From contig NZ_CP054931.1 in assembly GCF_013364355.1 (NCBI RefSeq), forward strand, positions 2,976,001 through 3,040,000: a DNA stretch of 64,000 nucleotides, read 5' to 3'. The stretch's first letter is position 1. Every line of letters begins with the position of its first letter. The position numbers and the translations under genes are program-made. The notes beneath the pieces were generated by a model that was not told the DNA's origin, made no database searches, and saw only the letters and a list, made by a program, of their open reading frames with translations. This DNA comes from Stenotrophomonas sp. NA06056 (GTDB taxonomy: Bacteria; Pseudomonadota; Gammaproteobacteria; Xanthomonadales; Xanthomonadaceae). This document shows, in pieces, positions 49,968 through 58,589 of this stretch.

Positions 49968-49997
49968 ATTTTACGGGTTCCCTGCCCCGGCGGTCAA
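49968..49997 (-). promoter_or_regulatory. Sigma70 promoter of tRNA-Thr
   Basis: On the minus strand TTGACC (49997-49992), an 18-base spacer, then TAAAAT (49973-49968), ending 11 bases before the mature tRNA 5' end. The short GC-rich stretch next to the -10 box resembles a stable-RNA discriminator. Confidence 0.7.
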
Positions 49998-50019
49998 TCC
50001 ATCCGGCTCACCCCGCCGC

Positions 50020-51024
50020 TCAGCCCATCTCCACCCGGTTCCCACACACCCGCCCCGCTACGAAATCGGCCAGGTTGCCCAGCGTGATCGCCGAGATCTC
50101 CTGCAGCGCCTCCACGGTGAAGAATCCTTGGTGGCCGGTCACCAGCACGTTGGGGAAGGTCATCAGCCGCTGGAAGGCCTCATCGTCGATGATCTCGCCG
50201 GACAGGTCCTGGAAGAACAGCGCGCTTTCCTGCTCGTACACGTCGATGGCCAGATGGCCCAGCCGGCGCGACTTCAGCGCGCGGATCACCGCATGGGTAT
50301 CGACCAGGCCGCCACGCGAGGTGTTGACCAGCATCGCGCCGGGCTTCATCCGCGCCAGCGAGGCGTCGTCGATCAGGTGCTGGGTATCGGGGGTCAGCGG
50401 GCAATGCAGCGAGACGATGTCCGAGCGCGACAGCAGTTCGTCCAACGCAACCATCGTGCCGATCTCCGCGAAGGCAGGCGACGGAAACGGATCGTGCCCC
50501 AGCACGGTGCAGCCCATGCCGCGGAAGATGCGCGCGGTGGCCAGCCCGATCTTGCCGGTACCGACGATGCCCACGGTCTTGCCATGCAGGGTGCGGCCGA
50601 GCAGGCCATCAAGCATGAAGTTGCCCTCGCGCACGCGGTTGTAGGCGCGATGGGTCTGCCGGTTGAGGGTCATCACCAGCGCCAGTGCGTGTTCGGCCAC
50701 GGCTTCCGGCGAGTAGGCCGGCACGCGGGCAACGAACAGGCCGAGCGCGTTCGCAGCGGCCAGGTCCACATTGTTGAAGCCGGCGCAGCGCAGCAGCACC
50801 GCGCGTACGCCCAGCGCATGCAGGGCCTGCAGCACGGGTGCATCGAGCCGGTCATTGACGAACACGCAGACGGCGGCGCAGTCCTGTGCCAGTGCGGCGG
50901 TGTGCACATCCAGCGCGGCGTCGAAGTACACGAACTGGAACGCCTGCCCTGCCCCTTCGCGCAGGTTGGCTTCCTCGAGAAAGCGACGGTCGTAGGGACG
51001 GGCACTGAAAACGGCGATCTGCAT
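50020..51024 (-). CDS. ldhA: D-lactate dehydrogenase / 2-hydroxyacid dehydrogenase
   Basis: A 334-residue NAD-dependent dehydrogenase that most likely reduces pyruvate to D-lactate. The N-terminus MQIAVFSARPYDRRFLEEAN matches the LdhA type. The NAD site is GIVGTGKIGLATAR. Catalytic Arg is in VNTSRGGLVDT, Glu in DVYEQESALFF and His in VTGHQGFFTVEAL. ATG 51024 is the conserved start; the frame is open to 51087. Apparently a single gene. Other 2-hydroxy acids are possible substrates, but the LdhA-specific end motifs favour lactate. Confidence 0.92.
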   Translation of the reverse strand: MQIAVFSARPYDRRFLEEANLREGAGQAFQFVYFDAALDVHTAALAQDCAAVCVFVNDRLDAPVLQALHALGVRAVLLRCAGFNNVDLAAANALGLFVARVPAYSPEAVAEHALALVMTLNRQTHRAYNRVREGNFMLDGLLGRTLHGKTVGIVGTGKIGLATARIFRGMGCTVLGHDPFPSPAFAEIGTMVALDELLSRSDIVSLHCPLTPDTQHLIDDASLARMKPGAMLVNTSRGGLVDTHAVIRALKSRRLGHLAIDVYEQESALFFQDLSGEIIDDEAFQRLMTFPNVLVTGHQGFFTVEALQEISAITLGNLADFVAGRVCGNRVEMG

Positions 51025-51082
51025 GGCAAGGTCTGCGCGGAAATACGCCACGACCATAGCGCACCCGCACATCGATGGGGAT

Positions 51083-51112
51083 GGCACCGGCGGCGTGACA
51101 GCCGCCGGTGCC
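51083..51112. terminator. GC-rich hairpin after the autotransporter gene
   Basis: GGCACCGGCGGC-GTGACA-GCCGCCGGTGCC is a perfect 12-bp stem just past the autotransporter stop (minus strand) and before ldhA. It lacks a T-tract, so it may be a Rho-dependent or mRNA-stabilising end rather than a classical intrinsic terminator. Confidence 0.55.
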
Positions 51113-51121
51113 GGTACTGCC

Positions 51122-54007
51122 TTAGAACGTATAGCCCAGGCCCAGCATCACGCCGTTCTGCAGCTGGCCGTCGCGACGTTCGCCCACGTAGTCGACCATC
51201 ACCGACAGGCGGTCACTGGCGCGGCTGGTCACGCCCAGGTTCCAGGCCAGCACCTGCTCGCCCACGGTCTGGCTGCTGGCCCCGAACACCAGGTCCGGCG
51301 CTGCGGCGAAGCCGGTGCTGTAACGGGCCTGGGTGTCGCCCAGTTCCTTCTGCCAGACCACGCGCGCGCGCGGGGTGATGCGCTCGCCATTGTTGCCTTC
51401 GAAGGTCTTGAACAGCTGCAGGCCCGCGCCGACGCGGATGCTCTCCAGGCTGTCGCCACGCCCGACCAGGGCGCCGGCCCCCTGCCCTTCGTTGAAACGG
51501 GTGGCCGAGGTGCGCGCGTAATCAACCACCGGCAGCAACGGCTGGATCACCACGCCTTTGGCGGTGGTGAACGAGAAGCCGTGTTCCAGACGCGCCGAGA
51601 TCGCATCGTTGTTGTACTTGGCACGCAGCGGGCTTTGCAGGCCGTCGATGCCCTCGATGCTGCGGCGGGTGTCGTGGCGCAGGTCGGTGTAGCGCACCGA
51701 GGCAGAGAGGTAGCCACGGGAATAAGTAGCATCCAGGTAGCCGCCCACATCCAGCGCACGCACGTCGCCGGTGAACCCGGAGCCATCGCGGCCCTTGGTC
51801 GACATGTCGGCGGCGGCAACGCTGACGCCCAGGGTCACGCGGTCGTCGGCCAGCTGCGTATCGGCACCAAGCACGATGCCACCCACGGTATGGCTCAGGC
51901 CGGCCACGCCGCCCTCGCCATCAATGCGGCCATGGCTGCCGAAGCCGCGGCCCCACAGGCCATGGTTGCGTGGCGATTCGCCGCCGAAGCTGGTGCTGCC
52001 ACCGCCCGCCCCGGCCGGCTCCACCAGGTGCATCGCCAACTGGTTGAACAGGCTGCCATTGGCCATGCCCGGCTGTGCCGAAGCGGCCTGCGCGGCCTGT
52101 GCAGCCAAACCGCCGGCGTCACCGCTGCCGCTGCGTCGTGCGGCCTGGTGCTGCTGCACGACGCTGCCGATGCTGCCGACCAGCGCGTTGTCGGCCAGGC
52201 GCAGGCTGGCGTGGCCGTCACCGCGCAATGCACTGGCCTGCTGTGCGATCACATCGCGATCCGCGAACTGCAGTGCACCCAGCAATGGCTTCAGGCCGGC
52301 ATCCTGGCGCTGGCCGGCAGTGGCCAGCGCGCGGCCGAGACCGTCGTTGCCATTGCTGCCGGTGAGCTGCGCAAGCTGGTCGAAACCGGGGTTGGCGGTC
52401 AGCGACAGGCCCTCGGCGGTCTGCTTGATATTGAAGCTCAGCAACGAGTTGTGGCGCGGCCGGAACACCTCACCGCCGGTGATGCTGGCGGTATAGCCGG
52501 TGTCGCCCAGGCGCACCGCATCGGTGAAGCCCTGGAAGATCGGGCCGCTCACCAGCTCGCGCTGGTAGTTGCCGGCGTAGAAGCCCTGCGCCACGTTCAG
52601 TTCAAGGTGGGCACCCGGCGAGATGACCAGCGCGCCTTCGTTGGCGCCGCTGTCGTAGAAGTCGCCCACGCGAAGGCGGCCACTGTTGGCGCCGCCCGCC
52701 TCGGTGACGTCGAACAGCACCTTGCCGCCCGGCATGATGTTGACGTAGCCGTGGGTGACCAGGTCACCGCCACGCGGCATCAAGGTGCCGTACACGCGCA
52801 GGCGGTTGAAGCCGTCCTCGCGGAACGACGGGCCGGTACCAGCGAACAGCGCATCCGAGTCGTTGGCGACCGAAGCGATGTCACCGTGGCCGACCACCAT
52901 GCCGGCCGCCAGTACACGCAGCTCCGGGGTGCGCAGGGCGCCGCCTTCCAGAGCGATGGTGCCGTTCTCCACCAGCATGAAATCGGCGCCGGTGGTTTCG
53001 GCGGTGCGCCAGGTGCCGCCCTTGGCCACGCGGATCACGCCGGCCGAGTTGCCCAGCGTGGAGGCATCCAGCTGCGACAGGCGCAGGCTCGCCAGCAGGT
53101 CGGCCTGGATGCCGGGATCGCTGAGGAAGTCCTGCACCGAGAAGGTGCCGATGCCGTTGGGACCGCGTCCCGCCGCGTTGTAGATGGAGACGGCCTGGTT
53201 GATGTACGTGGTGGCGAAGTCGGTATCGTTCCAGCGTGAGAAGTCGTCATCGACGAAGGCCTGCAGCTGGCGCGCGGTGCGCAGGTAGCCCGGATTGATG
53301 TCGCCGCTGACATTGCCGGTAACCGTCAGGGTGTCGCCCGGGTCGCGGTAACCGGCGGCGGTGATGATGTTGTTGCTGTAGATGTCCTGCCCGGGGAAGG
53401 TCTCCAGCTTGCGGCCGCTGCCATCCGGATCGAAGCTGACCGAAGCGCCGGTGGTCCGGGCCGGATCGCGGAACACCAGCAGGCCGTTGGGCTGCACCAC
53501 CTCGTACATGGCCTTGTGCAGCAGGCCAGCATCCATGCCGCCGCCGTAGTTGCCGGTGTAGATCTCGGTCATCCGCGGCGAAGGCGTATAGATCACCTTG
53601 CCACCGCTGCTGGCGGCGTGGATCTGCACCGAGTCGACCAGCGGCAGGTCACCGGCCAGGTAACGCTCGACGCCACCGGACTGCATGATCGAGCAGGACG
53701 AGATGCAGTGGCCGGAGACGATGGTGTTCAGGCCGTTGCTGCGGATCACCCCCTGCAACCACTCACCCGCGATCAGCGCGCCACCATTGGAGGTGCGCAG
53801 CACGACTTCGCGGATCGGTCGGCCTTCGGCCTGCGCCTTGGCCAGCAACGCGGGCAGTGCGACCACGTCGGCGACGGTGACACCGCCGCTGAGCACGACG
53901 CGATCGCCCTGCACGTGATAATTCATTGCCATGACGTCATCCATCTGGCCCAGGGTCGCGATACCCACCAGGCCTGCCAGGGCGATGCTCAACTTCGAAT
54001 GCTTCAT
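51122..54007 (-). CDS. Autotransporter with a ClpP/SppA-like N-terminal passenger
   Basis: A 961-residue type V secreted protein. A signal peptide covers about residues 1-27 (MKHSKLSIALAGLVGIATLG, cleavage near VMA). Residues about 30-180 resemble a ClpP/SppA-fold (COG3904-like) module: VLRTSNGGALIAGEWL, then SGHCISSCSIMQSGGVERYL, with Ser103 in the CxSxC nucleophile position and His130 in DSVQIHAASSGG. A beta-helix passenger follows (ENGTIALEGGALRTPELRVL and similar). A C-terminal barrel of about 260 residues ends GLGYTF. ATG 54007 has GGAGAG upstream. It diverges from the FecI sigma gene. Protease activity of the module is inference. Confidence 0.88.
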   Translation of the reverse strand: MKHSKLSIALAGLVGIATLGQMDDVMAMNYHVQGDRVVLSGGVTVADVVALPALLAKAQAEGRPIREVVLRTSNGGALIAGEWLQGVIRSNGLNTIVSGHCISSCSIMQSGGVERYLAGDLPLVDSVQIHAASSGGKVIYTPSPRMTEIYTGNYGGGMDAGLLHKAMYEVVQPNGLLVFRDPARTTGASVSFDPDGSGRKLETFPGQDIYSNNIITAAGYRDPGDTLTVTGNVSGDINPGYLRTARQLQAFVDDDFSRWNDTDFATTYINQAVSIYNAAGRGPNGIGTFSVQDFLSDPGIQADLLASLRLSQLDASTLGNSAGVIRVAKGGTWRTAETTGADFMLVENGTIALEGGALRTPELRVLAAGMVVGHGDIASVANDSDALFAGTGPSFREDGFNRLRVYGTLMPRGGDLVTHGYVNIMPGGKVLFDVTEAGGANSGRLRVGDFYDSGANEGALVISPGAHLELNVAQGFYAGNYQRELVSGPIFQGFTDAVRLGDTGYTASITGGEVFRPRHNSLLSFNIKQTAEGLSLTANPGFDQLAQLTGSNGNDGLGRALATAGQRQDAGLKPLLGALQFADRDVIAQQASALRGDGHASLRLADNALVGSIGSVVQQHQAARRSGSGDAGGLAAQAAQAASAQPGMANGSLFNQLAMHLVEPAGAGGGSTSFGGESPRNHGLWGRGFGSHGRIDGEGGVAGLSHTVGGIVLGADTQLADDRVTLGVSVAAADMSTKGRDGSGFTGDVRALDVGGYLDATYSRGYLSASVRYTDLRHDTRRSIEGIDGLQSPLRAKYNNDAISARLEHGFSFTTAKGVVIQPLLPVVDYARTSATRFNEGQGAGALVGRGDSLESIRVGAGLQLFKTFEGNNGERITPRARVVWQKELGDTQARYSTGFAAAPDLVFGASSQTVGEQVLAWNLGVTSRASDRLSVMVDYVGERRDGQLQNGVMLGLGYTF

Positions 54008-54208
54008 TGCGTTCTCTCTCTCCGCCCGCACCACGCGGGTCGAAAGCAGAACGCAGCAGCAGGGCGGATGCCCCCAGTCGGCGGCGAGAAAAAACATGAA
54101 TGCATTCACAATGGAAATGTGGAAGAAACATGGGCTTCCCCATCCGGTCACCGTCGCGTAAAACTCGGTGACGCGTCCGTCATTGTCGTCCGAGGCCCTC
54201 CCCTGTCC
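54008..54208. promoter_or_regulatory. Divergent control region, autotransporter / sigma factor
   Basis: About 200 bases separate the autotransporter start from the sigma factor start. Promoters for both directions must lie here. I see an A/T-richer patch (54085-54130, GAGAAAAAACATGAATGC and neighbours) but no confident -35/-10 pair and no Fur box. Confidence 0.4.
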
Positions 54209-54775
54209 GTGCCCTCCCCTTTGCTCCGTCCTGCGCCGGACCTGCCCGGGGTTCCGGACATCTTCATCGCATTCGTACGCGAGGAACGTGCGTCGCTATG
54301 TGCTTTCCTGCGCGCCCGCGGTGTCGGCCCCGACGATGCCGAGGACATCGCCCAGGACTGCATGGAGCGCCTGATCCGCTACCGCGCACACGACACCGAG
54401 GAACTGCGGCTGCTGCTGTACCGCATCGCCCGCAACCGCCTGGCAGACCGCGGGCGCTCGCCACAGTCGCGCAACCACCTGTCGCTGACCGAACGCGACG
54501 GCAACGAAGAAGCCGCCAGTGCTTCTCCTGATCCGCTGCGTCAGGCAGAATCCGGGCAGATGCTCGCCCTGCTGCGCCAGGCACTGTTCAAGCTTCCCGA
54601 ACGTGCCCGCGAGGTGTATCTGCTCAACCGCATCACCGGGATGAGCTATACACAGATCGCCAGGCATTGCGGCATCACCGCCAAGACCGTGGAAAAACAC
54701 ATTGCCCGTGCACTGCAGGGCCTGCGCAAGGAGCTGGGACCCGATCCTCTCCACAATGATGGAGACGCCGAATGA
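54209..54775 (+). CDS. ECF sigma factor, FecI-like
   Basis: A 188-residue extracytoplasmic-function sigma factor. Region 2 is visible as RARGVGPDDAEDIAQDCMERLIRY (shown here as one contiguous helix pair) and region 4 as LPERAREVYLLNRITGMS then ITAKTVEKHIARALQGL. No ATG lies in a sensible place, so I take GTG 54209; TTG 54221 is also possible. The stop overlaps the FecR start (ATGA). With the downstream anti-sigma and receptor genes it forms a cell-surface signalling cassette: receptor occupancy releases the sigma to transcribe its targets. Confidence 0.85.
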   Translation: MPSPLLRPAPDLPGVPDIFIAFVREERASLCAFLRARGVGPDDAEDIAQDCMERLIRYRAHDTEELRLLLYRIARNRLADRGRSPQSRNHLSLTERDGNEEAASASPDPLRQAESGQMLALLRQALFKLPERAREVYLLNRITGMSYTQIARHCGITAKTVEKHIARALQGLRKELGPDPLHNDGDAE

Positions 54776-55740
54776 TCCGCAACGACAACAGGGATGACAC
54801 GTTGCTTTTTGAACACGCAAGCGCCTGGGTGGCCCGGCTGGATGCCCCCGACTGCAGCGCAGAAGAACGACAGTCCTTCGAGGACTGGCTGGCCGAGGAC
54901 CCCGCGCACGTCAGCGCATGGGTGCAGGCCGAGAAGCTGCACCAGCGCAGTGCCGGCCTCGCCGGGGACCCATGGCTGCGCACAGCGGCGGCGCGCACCG
55001 CACGCAGACCGCAGCGGCGTTGGCTGCCTGGTGCTGCTGCCGCTGCAGGCGTCTGCCTCGCCGTTGGCCTGGGCTGGATGCTGTACACCGATGGCAATCC
55101 CACACCGCTGACCTATGCCAACAGCAGCCAGCTGCCACAGCAGCGCACGCTGGCCGATGGCAGCATCGCCACGCTCGACGCCGGCACCACGCTCACCGCA
55201 CGCTTCGGCTGGCGCAAGCGCGAACTGGCGCTGGAGCACGGTCGCATCCAGCTGCAGGTCGAACCCTCATCACGTTCGCTGCGGGTGCAGGCCGGTGGCA
55301 GTTCAATCCGCGATATCGGCACCACTTTCCAGGTTGAACGCCTGGCGGACGGCCGGGTCGAGGTCGCACTGCTGGAAGGCGTGGTGGAAGTCACCAGTGG
55401 CAGCGCGCAGCACACGCTGTCGCCGGGCCAGCAGCTGCAGGTCCTGGCCTCCGGGAAGATCCAACCAGGCCCGCAGCTGTCGTCGACCGCCGCCGCCGAG
55501 GCCTGGCCACAGGGCAAGCTCGTGTTCGACGCCACGCCCCTGGCCACCGTGGTCGAACGCATGAACCGCTACGGCAGCACGCCTCTGGTGGTCGCCGACC
55601 CGGATATCGCCGACCTCGCCGTCAGCGGCACCTTCCGTGCAGGCGACGCGCACGAACTGCTTTCCGCCCTGGAACTGGGGTGGTCCATTGCTGGCCAGCC
55701 GCGCTCGGATGGCGCGCTGGAACTGCGCCGCACCTACTGA
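54772..55740 (+). CDS. FecR-family anti-sigma / signal transducer
   Basis: A 322-residue inner-membrane protein. The N-terminal cytoplasmic domain has the FecR pattern (EHASAWVARLDAPDCSAEER, FEDWLAEDPAHVSAW). One membrane helix follows (WLPGAAAAAGVCLAVGLGWM), then a periplasmic FecR domain (QQRTLADGSIATLDAGTTL; ELALEHGRIQLQVE; FQVERLADGRVEVALLEG). The C-terminal STN-contact domain includes VVERMNRYGSTPLVVADPD. It couples the receptor to the sigma factor encoded just upstream, with a 4-base overlap. Confidence 0.93.
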   Translation: MIRNDNRDDTLLFEHASAWVARLDAPDCSAEERQSFEDWLAEDPAHVSAWVQAEKLHQRSAGLAGDPWLRTAAARTARRPQRRWLPGAAAAAGVCLAVGLGWMLYTDGNPTPLTYANSSQLPQQRTLADGSIATLDAGTTLTARFGWRKRELALEHGRIQLQVEPSSRSLRVQAGGSSIRDIGTTFQVERLADGRVEVALLEGVVEVTSGSAQHTLSPGQQLQVLASGKIQPGPQLSSTAAAEAWPQGKLVFDATPLATVVERMNRYGSTPLVVADPDIADLAVSGTFRAGDAHELLSALELGWSIAGQPRSDGALELRRTY

Positions 55741-55751
55741 GGCGGCGGCCG

Positions 55752-58544
55752 ATGCCGGCGCCGGGGGTGCTTCGCTGGGACACGTTTCGGTGGGGTCTGC
55801 TGCAGGCCCTGCTGTGCGTTGTACTGGTGCCCGGCGTAGCCGCCACGACAAGCGCGGCCGAGGCCGTTACCCAGGTCGACTACCGGATCGGTCCCGGCGC
55901 CCTGCCACCGGCCTTGCAGCAGTGGGCGCGCCAAAGCGGCATTGCCCTGGTGTACGACACCCGTGAACTGGCCGACCTGCGCACCGGCGGCGTCGCCGGT
56001 TCGCTGGCGCCGGCCGCCGCACTGAAGCAGCTCGTCTCCGGCATGCCGGTGAACATCCTGCAGACACCCAGCGGCGGATTCGTGGTGCGCCGGCATGCGG
56101 CCCCACCCCCGGTGGTGGCGCAGCCGGTACGGCCGCCGCCGGCGCCACCGAAGCCGGTGCAGGTGGAACTGGCACCGATCCATGTCACCGGCAGCCGGTT
56201 GCCGCGCACCTCCGTGCAGACGACGCTGCCGGTGACGGTGATCGACCGCGAAGACATCCTGCGCAGCGGCTACGGCACCTTGTTCGACCTGCTGCGCCAC
56301 CTGCCCGGCATGAACGGCCACCCGCCATTGAGCACCTCGCGCAGTGGCGATTCGCTGTACCTGCCGGTCGGCGCAGCAGCCACCACCAGCCTGGATGGCA
56401 TGGGCCCGCGCGCGACCCTGTTCCTGGTCAATGGCCGGCGCCTGCCACGCTATCCGATGGTCTCGCTGGAGGAAGGCGGGCTGACCGACCTGGGTGGCAT
56501 TCCGCTCAGCTTCGTCGAGCGCATCGAGCTGGTGCGCGGCGGTGCGTCGGCCATCTACGGCGCCGATGCGATGTCCGGCGTGGTCAACATCATCCTGCGT
56601 GACCAGGCCGAGGGGCCGGAGGCAACGCTGCAGACGGGGGTCAGCAGCCGTGGCGATGGCGATCAGTACCGGTTGCAGGCGGCAACAGGCGGTGTGCGCG
56701 ATGGTGGCGACCGCTGGTTCGCCGGCATCGACCTGCATCGCCTGCAGCATGTGGCCGGTGACCAGCGCGACTGGCATGCGGAAACCTCGCTGTACCCGAT
56801 CGGGCTGATCATGGCCAACGGTGATTACTACCCGGCCACGCAGTGCCATCCGCCGCTGCAGCGCGAAGACGACGGTTGCTGGTTCGACAACGCGCGCCCG
56901 CGCTCGCTGCAGCCCGCATCGGAAACACTCTCCGGCTACCTGCGCTATCGCCATGAACGTGGTGACGGCCGCTACGCCTACGTGGAAGCGCGGGCCAGCC
57001 ACAACCGCCAGCGTTTTGAACTGGGCCCGACCGCCGTCGCCCTCAATTTCAACCGTGGCGCGATCCTCAACGTGGTGCTGCAGGAAGGCGGCGAAGTGCG
57101 CCCGCGCGTGCATGCCACCGAAGGCGACCTCACTGTCGGCATGGGCCGCGAGCGCACCGGCAGAAGCTGGGATGCCGGCCTCAGCGCGCAGCGCAGCCAG
57201 GTAGATCTGCGCACCGAAGGCACCGTGCGCAGCGAGCGCTTGCTGGAAGCCGCACGAACGCTGGATTTCCTGCCCGGCTTTTCCACCCTGCCGCCGGGGC
57301 TGGCAGAGGAGCTGTTCCCGACCATCCATAATCGCGGGCGTACCGAGCAGTGGCAGGGCTGGTGGGGCATGCAGCGCACCCTGATGACACTGCCCGGCGG
57401 TGCGGCACAACTTGCCGCCGGTATCGACCTGCGCCGCGAGCGCTGGACCTCGCTGCCAGATCCGCTGATGGGCAAGGGTGAGCTGGCGCTGGGGCTGCCG
57501 ATGGAGCAGCGCCGGCTGACGCGGCAGAGCAACGCTGCTTACGCCGAAGTAGGCCTGCCGTTGGCGCCGACGCTGCGCCTGGACGTGGCTGCGCGACTGG
57601 ACCGCGATGGTAGCGACACTGCGTTTTCGCCACGTGCCGGCCTGCGCTGGAGCCCGAGCCCGCACTGGTCGTTCCTGCTGGCCAGCGGCCGTGGCTACCG
57701 CGCGCCCAGTATTTTCGAGCGCCGTCGACCACCGGGCTACTTCGGCCTGTATGGCCTGCCCGCCTCGGATTCCCTGCCCCCGTGCGCCCGCCCGCTGCGC
57801 GGTGGCGGCTGCGCGGTGGAAGTCGAGGTGGTGGAGAACGATGCGCTGAAAGCGGAGACCTCGCGCAGCCACTCGCTGGCTGCCAGTTGGACACCCAATG
57901 ATGCGTTCTCGCTGTCGCTGACCCACAACATCGTGGAACTACGCAACGAGATCCTCGCGCTGCAACCCAGCGATGCGTTGTGGAATCCCGGTACCTGGGA
58001 ACTGGATGAGCAGGGCCGCCTGCGTGATCTCCGCCTGTCGTTCGACAACATCGGCCGCACTACATCGCGCAACTGGGTGCTGCGCGGCGAGTACCGGGTC
58101 GATGCCAGCCGCAACGGGCAGTGGCTGTTCTCGCTGGATGCATTGAAACAGCAGGAACTGCGACGTGATCGCAGCCATGGCGAATCGGTGGATCTGCGTG
58201 GGCATGCCACGCCAGCGAACGCGGGCATCCTCAACGTGCAGTGGCAGAACCCTTCCTGGGACATCGCCCTGCGTGGCAACCGCGTCGGCCGCACCCGCGC
58301 CTGGCTGGCCGGTGAAGCGTGCGCGCAGGAGCAGCATGACCAGGGCCGCTGCATGAACCCCGCACAGCTGCGCTGGAACCTGCATCTGGCGCGCCGACTG
58401 AGCCCGCGCGTGATTGCCGCACTGGACGTGCACAACCTGCTTGATACGCAGCCGGTGAACCATCTGATCGGCAGCGGCGGGCAGATGCCCGGGCTGGACG
58501 ATCCACTGGGGCGCTACTTCCTGCTGACCCTGCAATTCCGCTGA
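55752..58544 (+). CDS. TonB-dependent receptor with N-terminal signalling (STN) domain
   Basis: A 930-residue outer-membrane receptor. The signal peptide (LLQALLCVVLVPGVAATTS) is followed by an STN/secretin-like domain at about residues 38-105 (YRIGPGALPPALQQWARQ; LVSGMPVNILQTPSGGFVV). An unusual proline-rich linker (PPPVVAQPVRPPPAPPKP) precedes the plug (VTVIDREDILRSGYGT; RGGASAIYGADAMSGVVNI) and a 22-strand barrel ending LLTLQFR. ATG 55752 is 12 bases past the FecR stop with GAGG upstream. The STN domain implies it signals through the neighbouring FecR/sigma pair. Ligand unknown; iron-siderophore is only one option. Confidence 0.93.
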   Translation: MPAPGVLRWDTFRWGLLQALLCVVLVPGVAATTSAAEAVTQVDYRIGPGALPPALQQWARQSGIALVYDTRELADLRTGGVAGSLAPAAALKQLVSGMPVNILQTPSGGFVVRRHAAPPPVVAQPVRPPPAPPKPVQVELAPIHVTGSRLPRTSVQTTLPVTVIDREDILRSGYGTLFDLLRHLPGMNGHPPLSTSRSGDSLYLPVGAAATTSLDGMGPRATLFLVNGRRLPRYPMVSLEEGGLTDLGGIPLSFVERIELVRGGASAIYGADAMSGVVNIILRDQAEGPEATLQTGVSSRGDGDQYRLQAATGGVRDGGDRWFAGIDLHRLQHVAGDQRDWHAETSLYPIGLIMANGDYYPATQCHPPLQREDDGCWFDNARPRSLQPASETLSGYLRYRHERGDGRYAYVEARASHNRQRFELGPTAVALNFNRGAILNVVLQEGGEVRPRVHATEGDLTVGMGRERTGRSWDAGLSAQRSQVDLRTEGTVRSERLLEAARTLDFLPGFSTLPPGLAEELFPTIHNRGRTEQWQGWWGMQRTLMTLPGGAAQLAAGIDLRRERWTSLPDPLMGKGELALGLPMEQRRLTRQSNAAYAEVGLPLAPTLRLDVAARLDRDGSDTAFSPRAGLRWSPSPHWSFLLASGRGYRAPSIFERRRPPGYFGLYGLPASDSLPPCARPLRGGGCAVEVEVVENDALKAETSRSHSLAASWTPNDAFSLSLTHNIVELRNEILALQPSDALWNPGTWELDEQGRLRDLRLSFDNIGRTTSRNWVLRGEYRVDASRNGQWLFSLDALKQQELRRDRSHGESVDLRGHATPANAGILNVQWQNPSWDIALRGNRVGRTRAWLAGEACAQEQHDQGRCMNPAQLRWNLHLARRLSPRVIAALDVHNLLDTQPVNHLIGSGGQMPGLDDPLGRYFLLTLQFR

Positions 58545-58589
58545 GCGTAGTACCCTACGCCGCTTGTTCCACGGCGTCGAAGGCGAGTC

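Noticed and set aside
49882..50020. tRNA-Thr as an integration site for an island
   Set aside because: No integrase gene or repeated tRNA end was found; flanking genes look like core genome.
51023..53239. 738-codon plus-strand frame across the autotransporter
   Set aside because: Antisense shadow; the minus-strand gene has signal peptide, passenger and barrel.
55734..57926. 730-codon minus-strand frame across the TonB receptor
   Set aside because: Antisense shadow with Arg/Gln/Ala/His-rich text typical of reversed high-GC genes.
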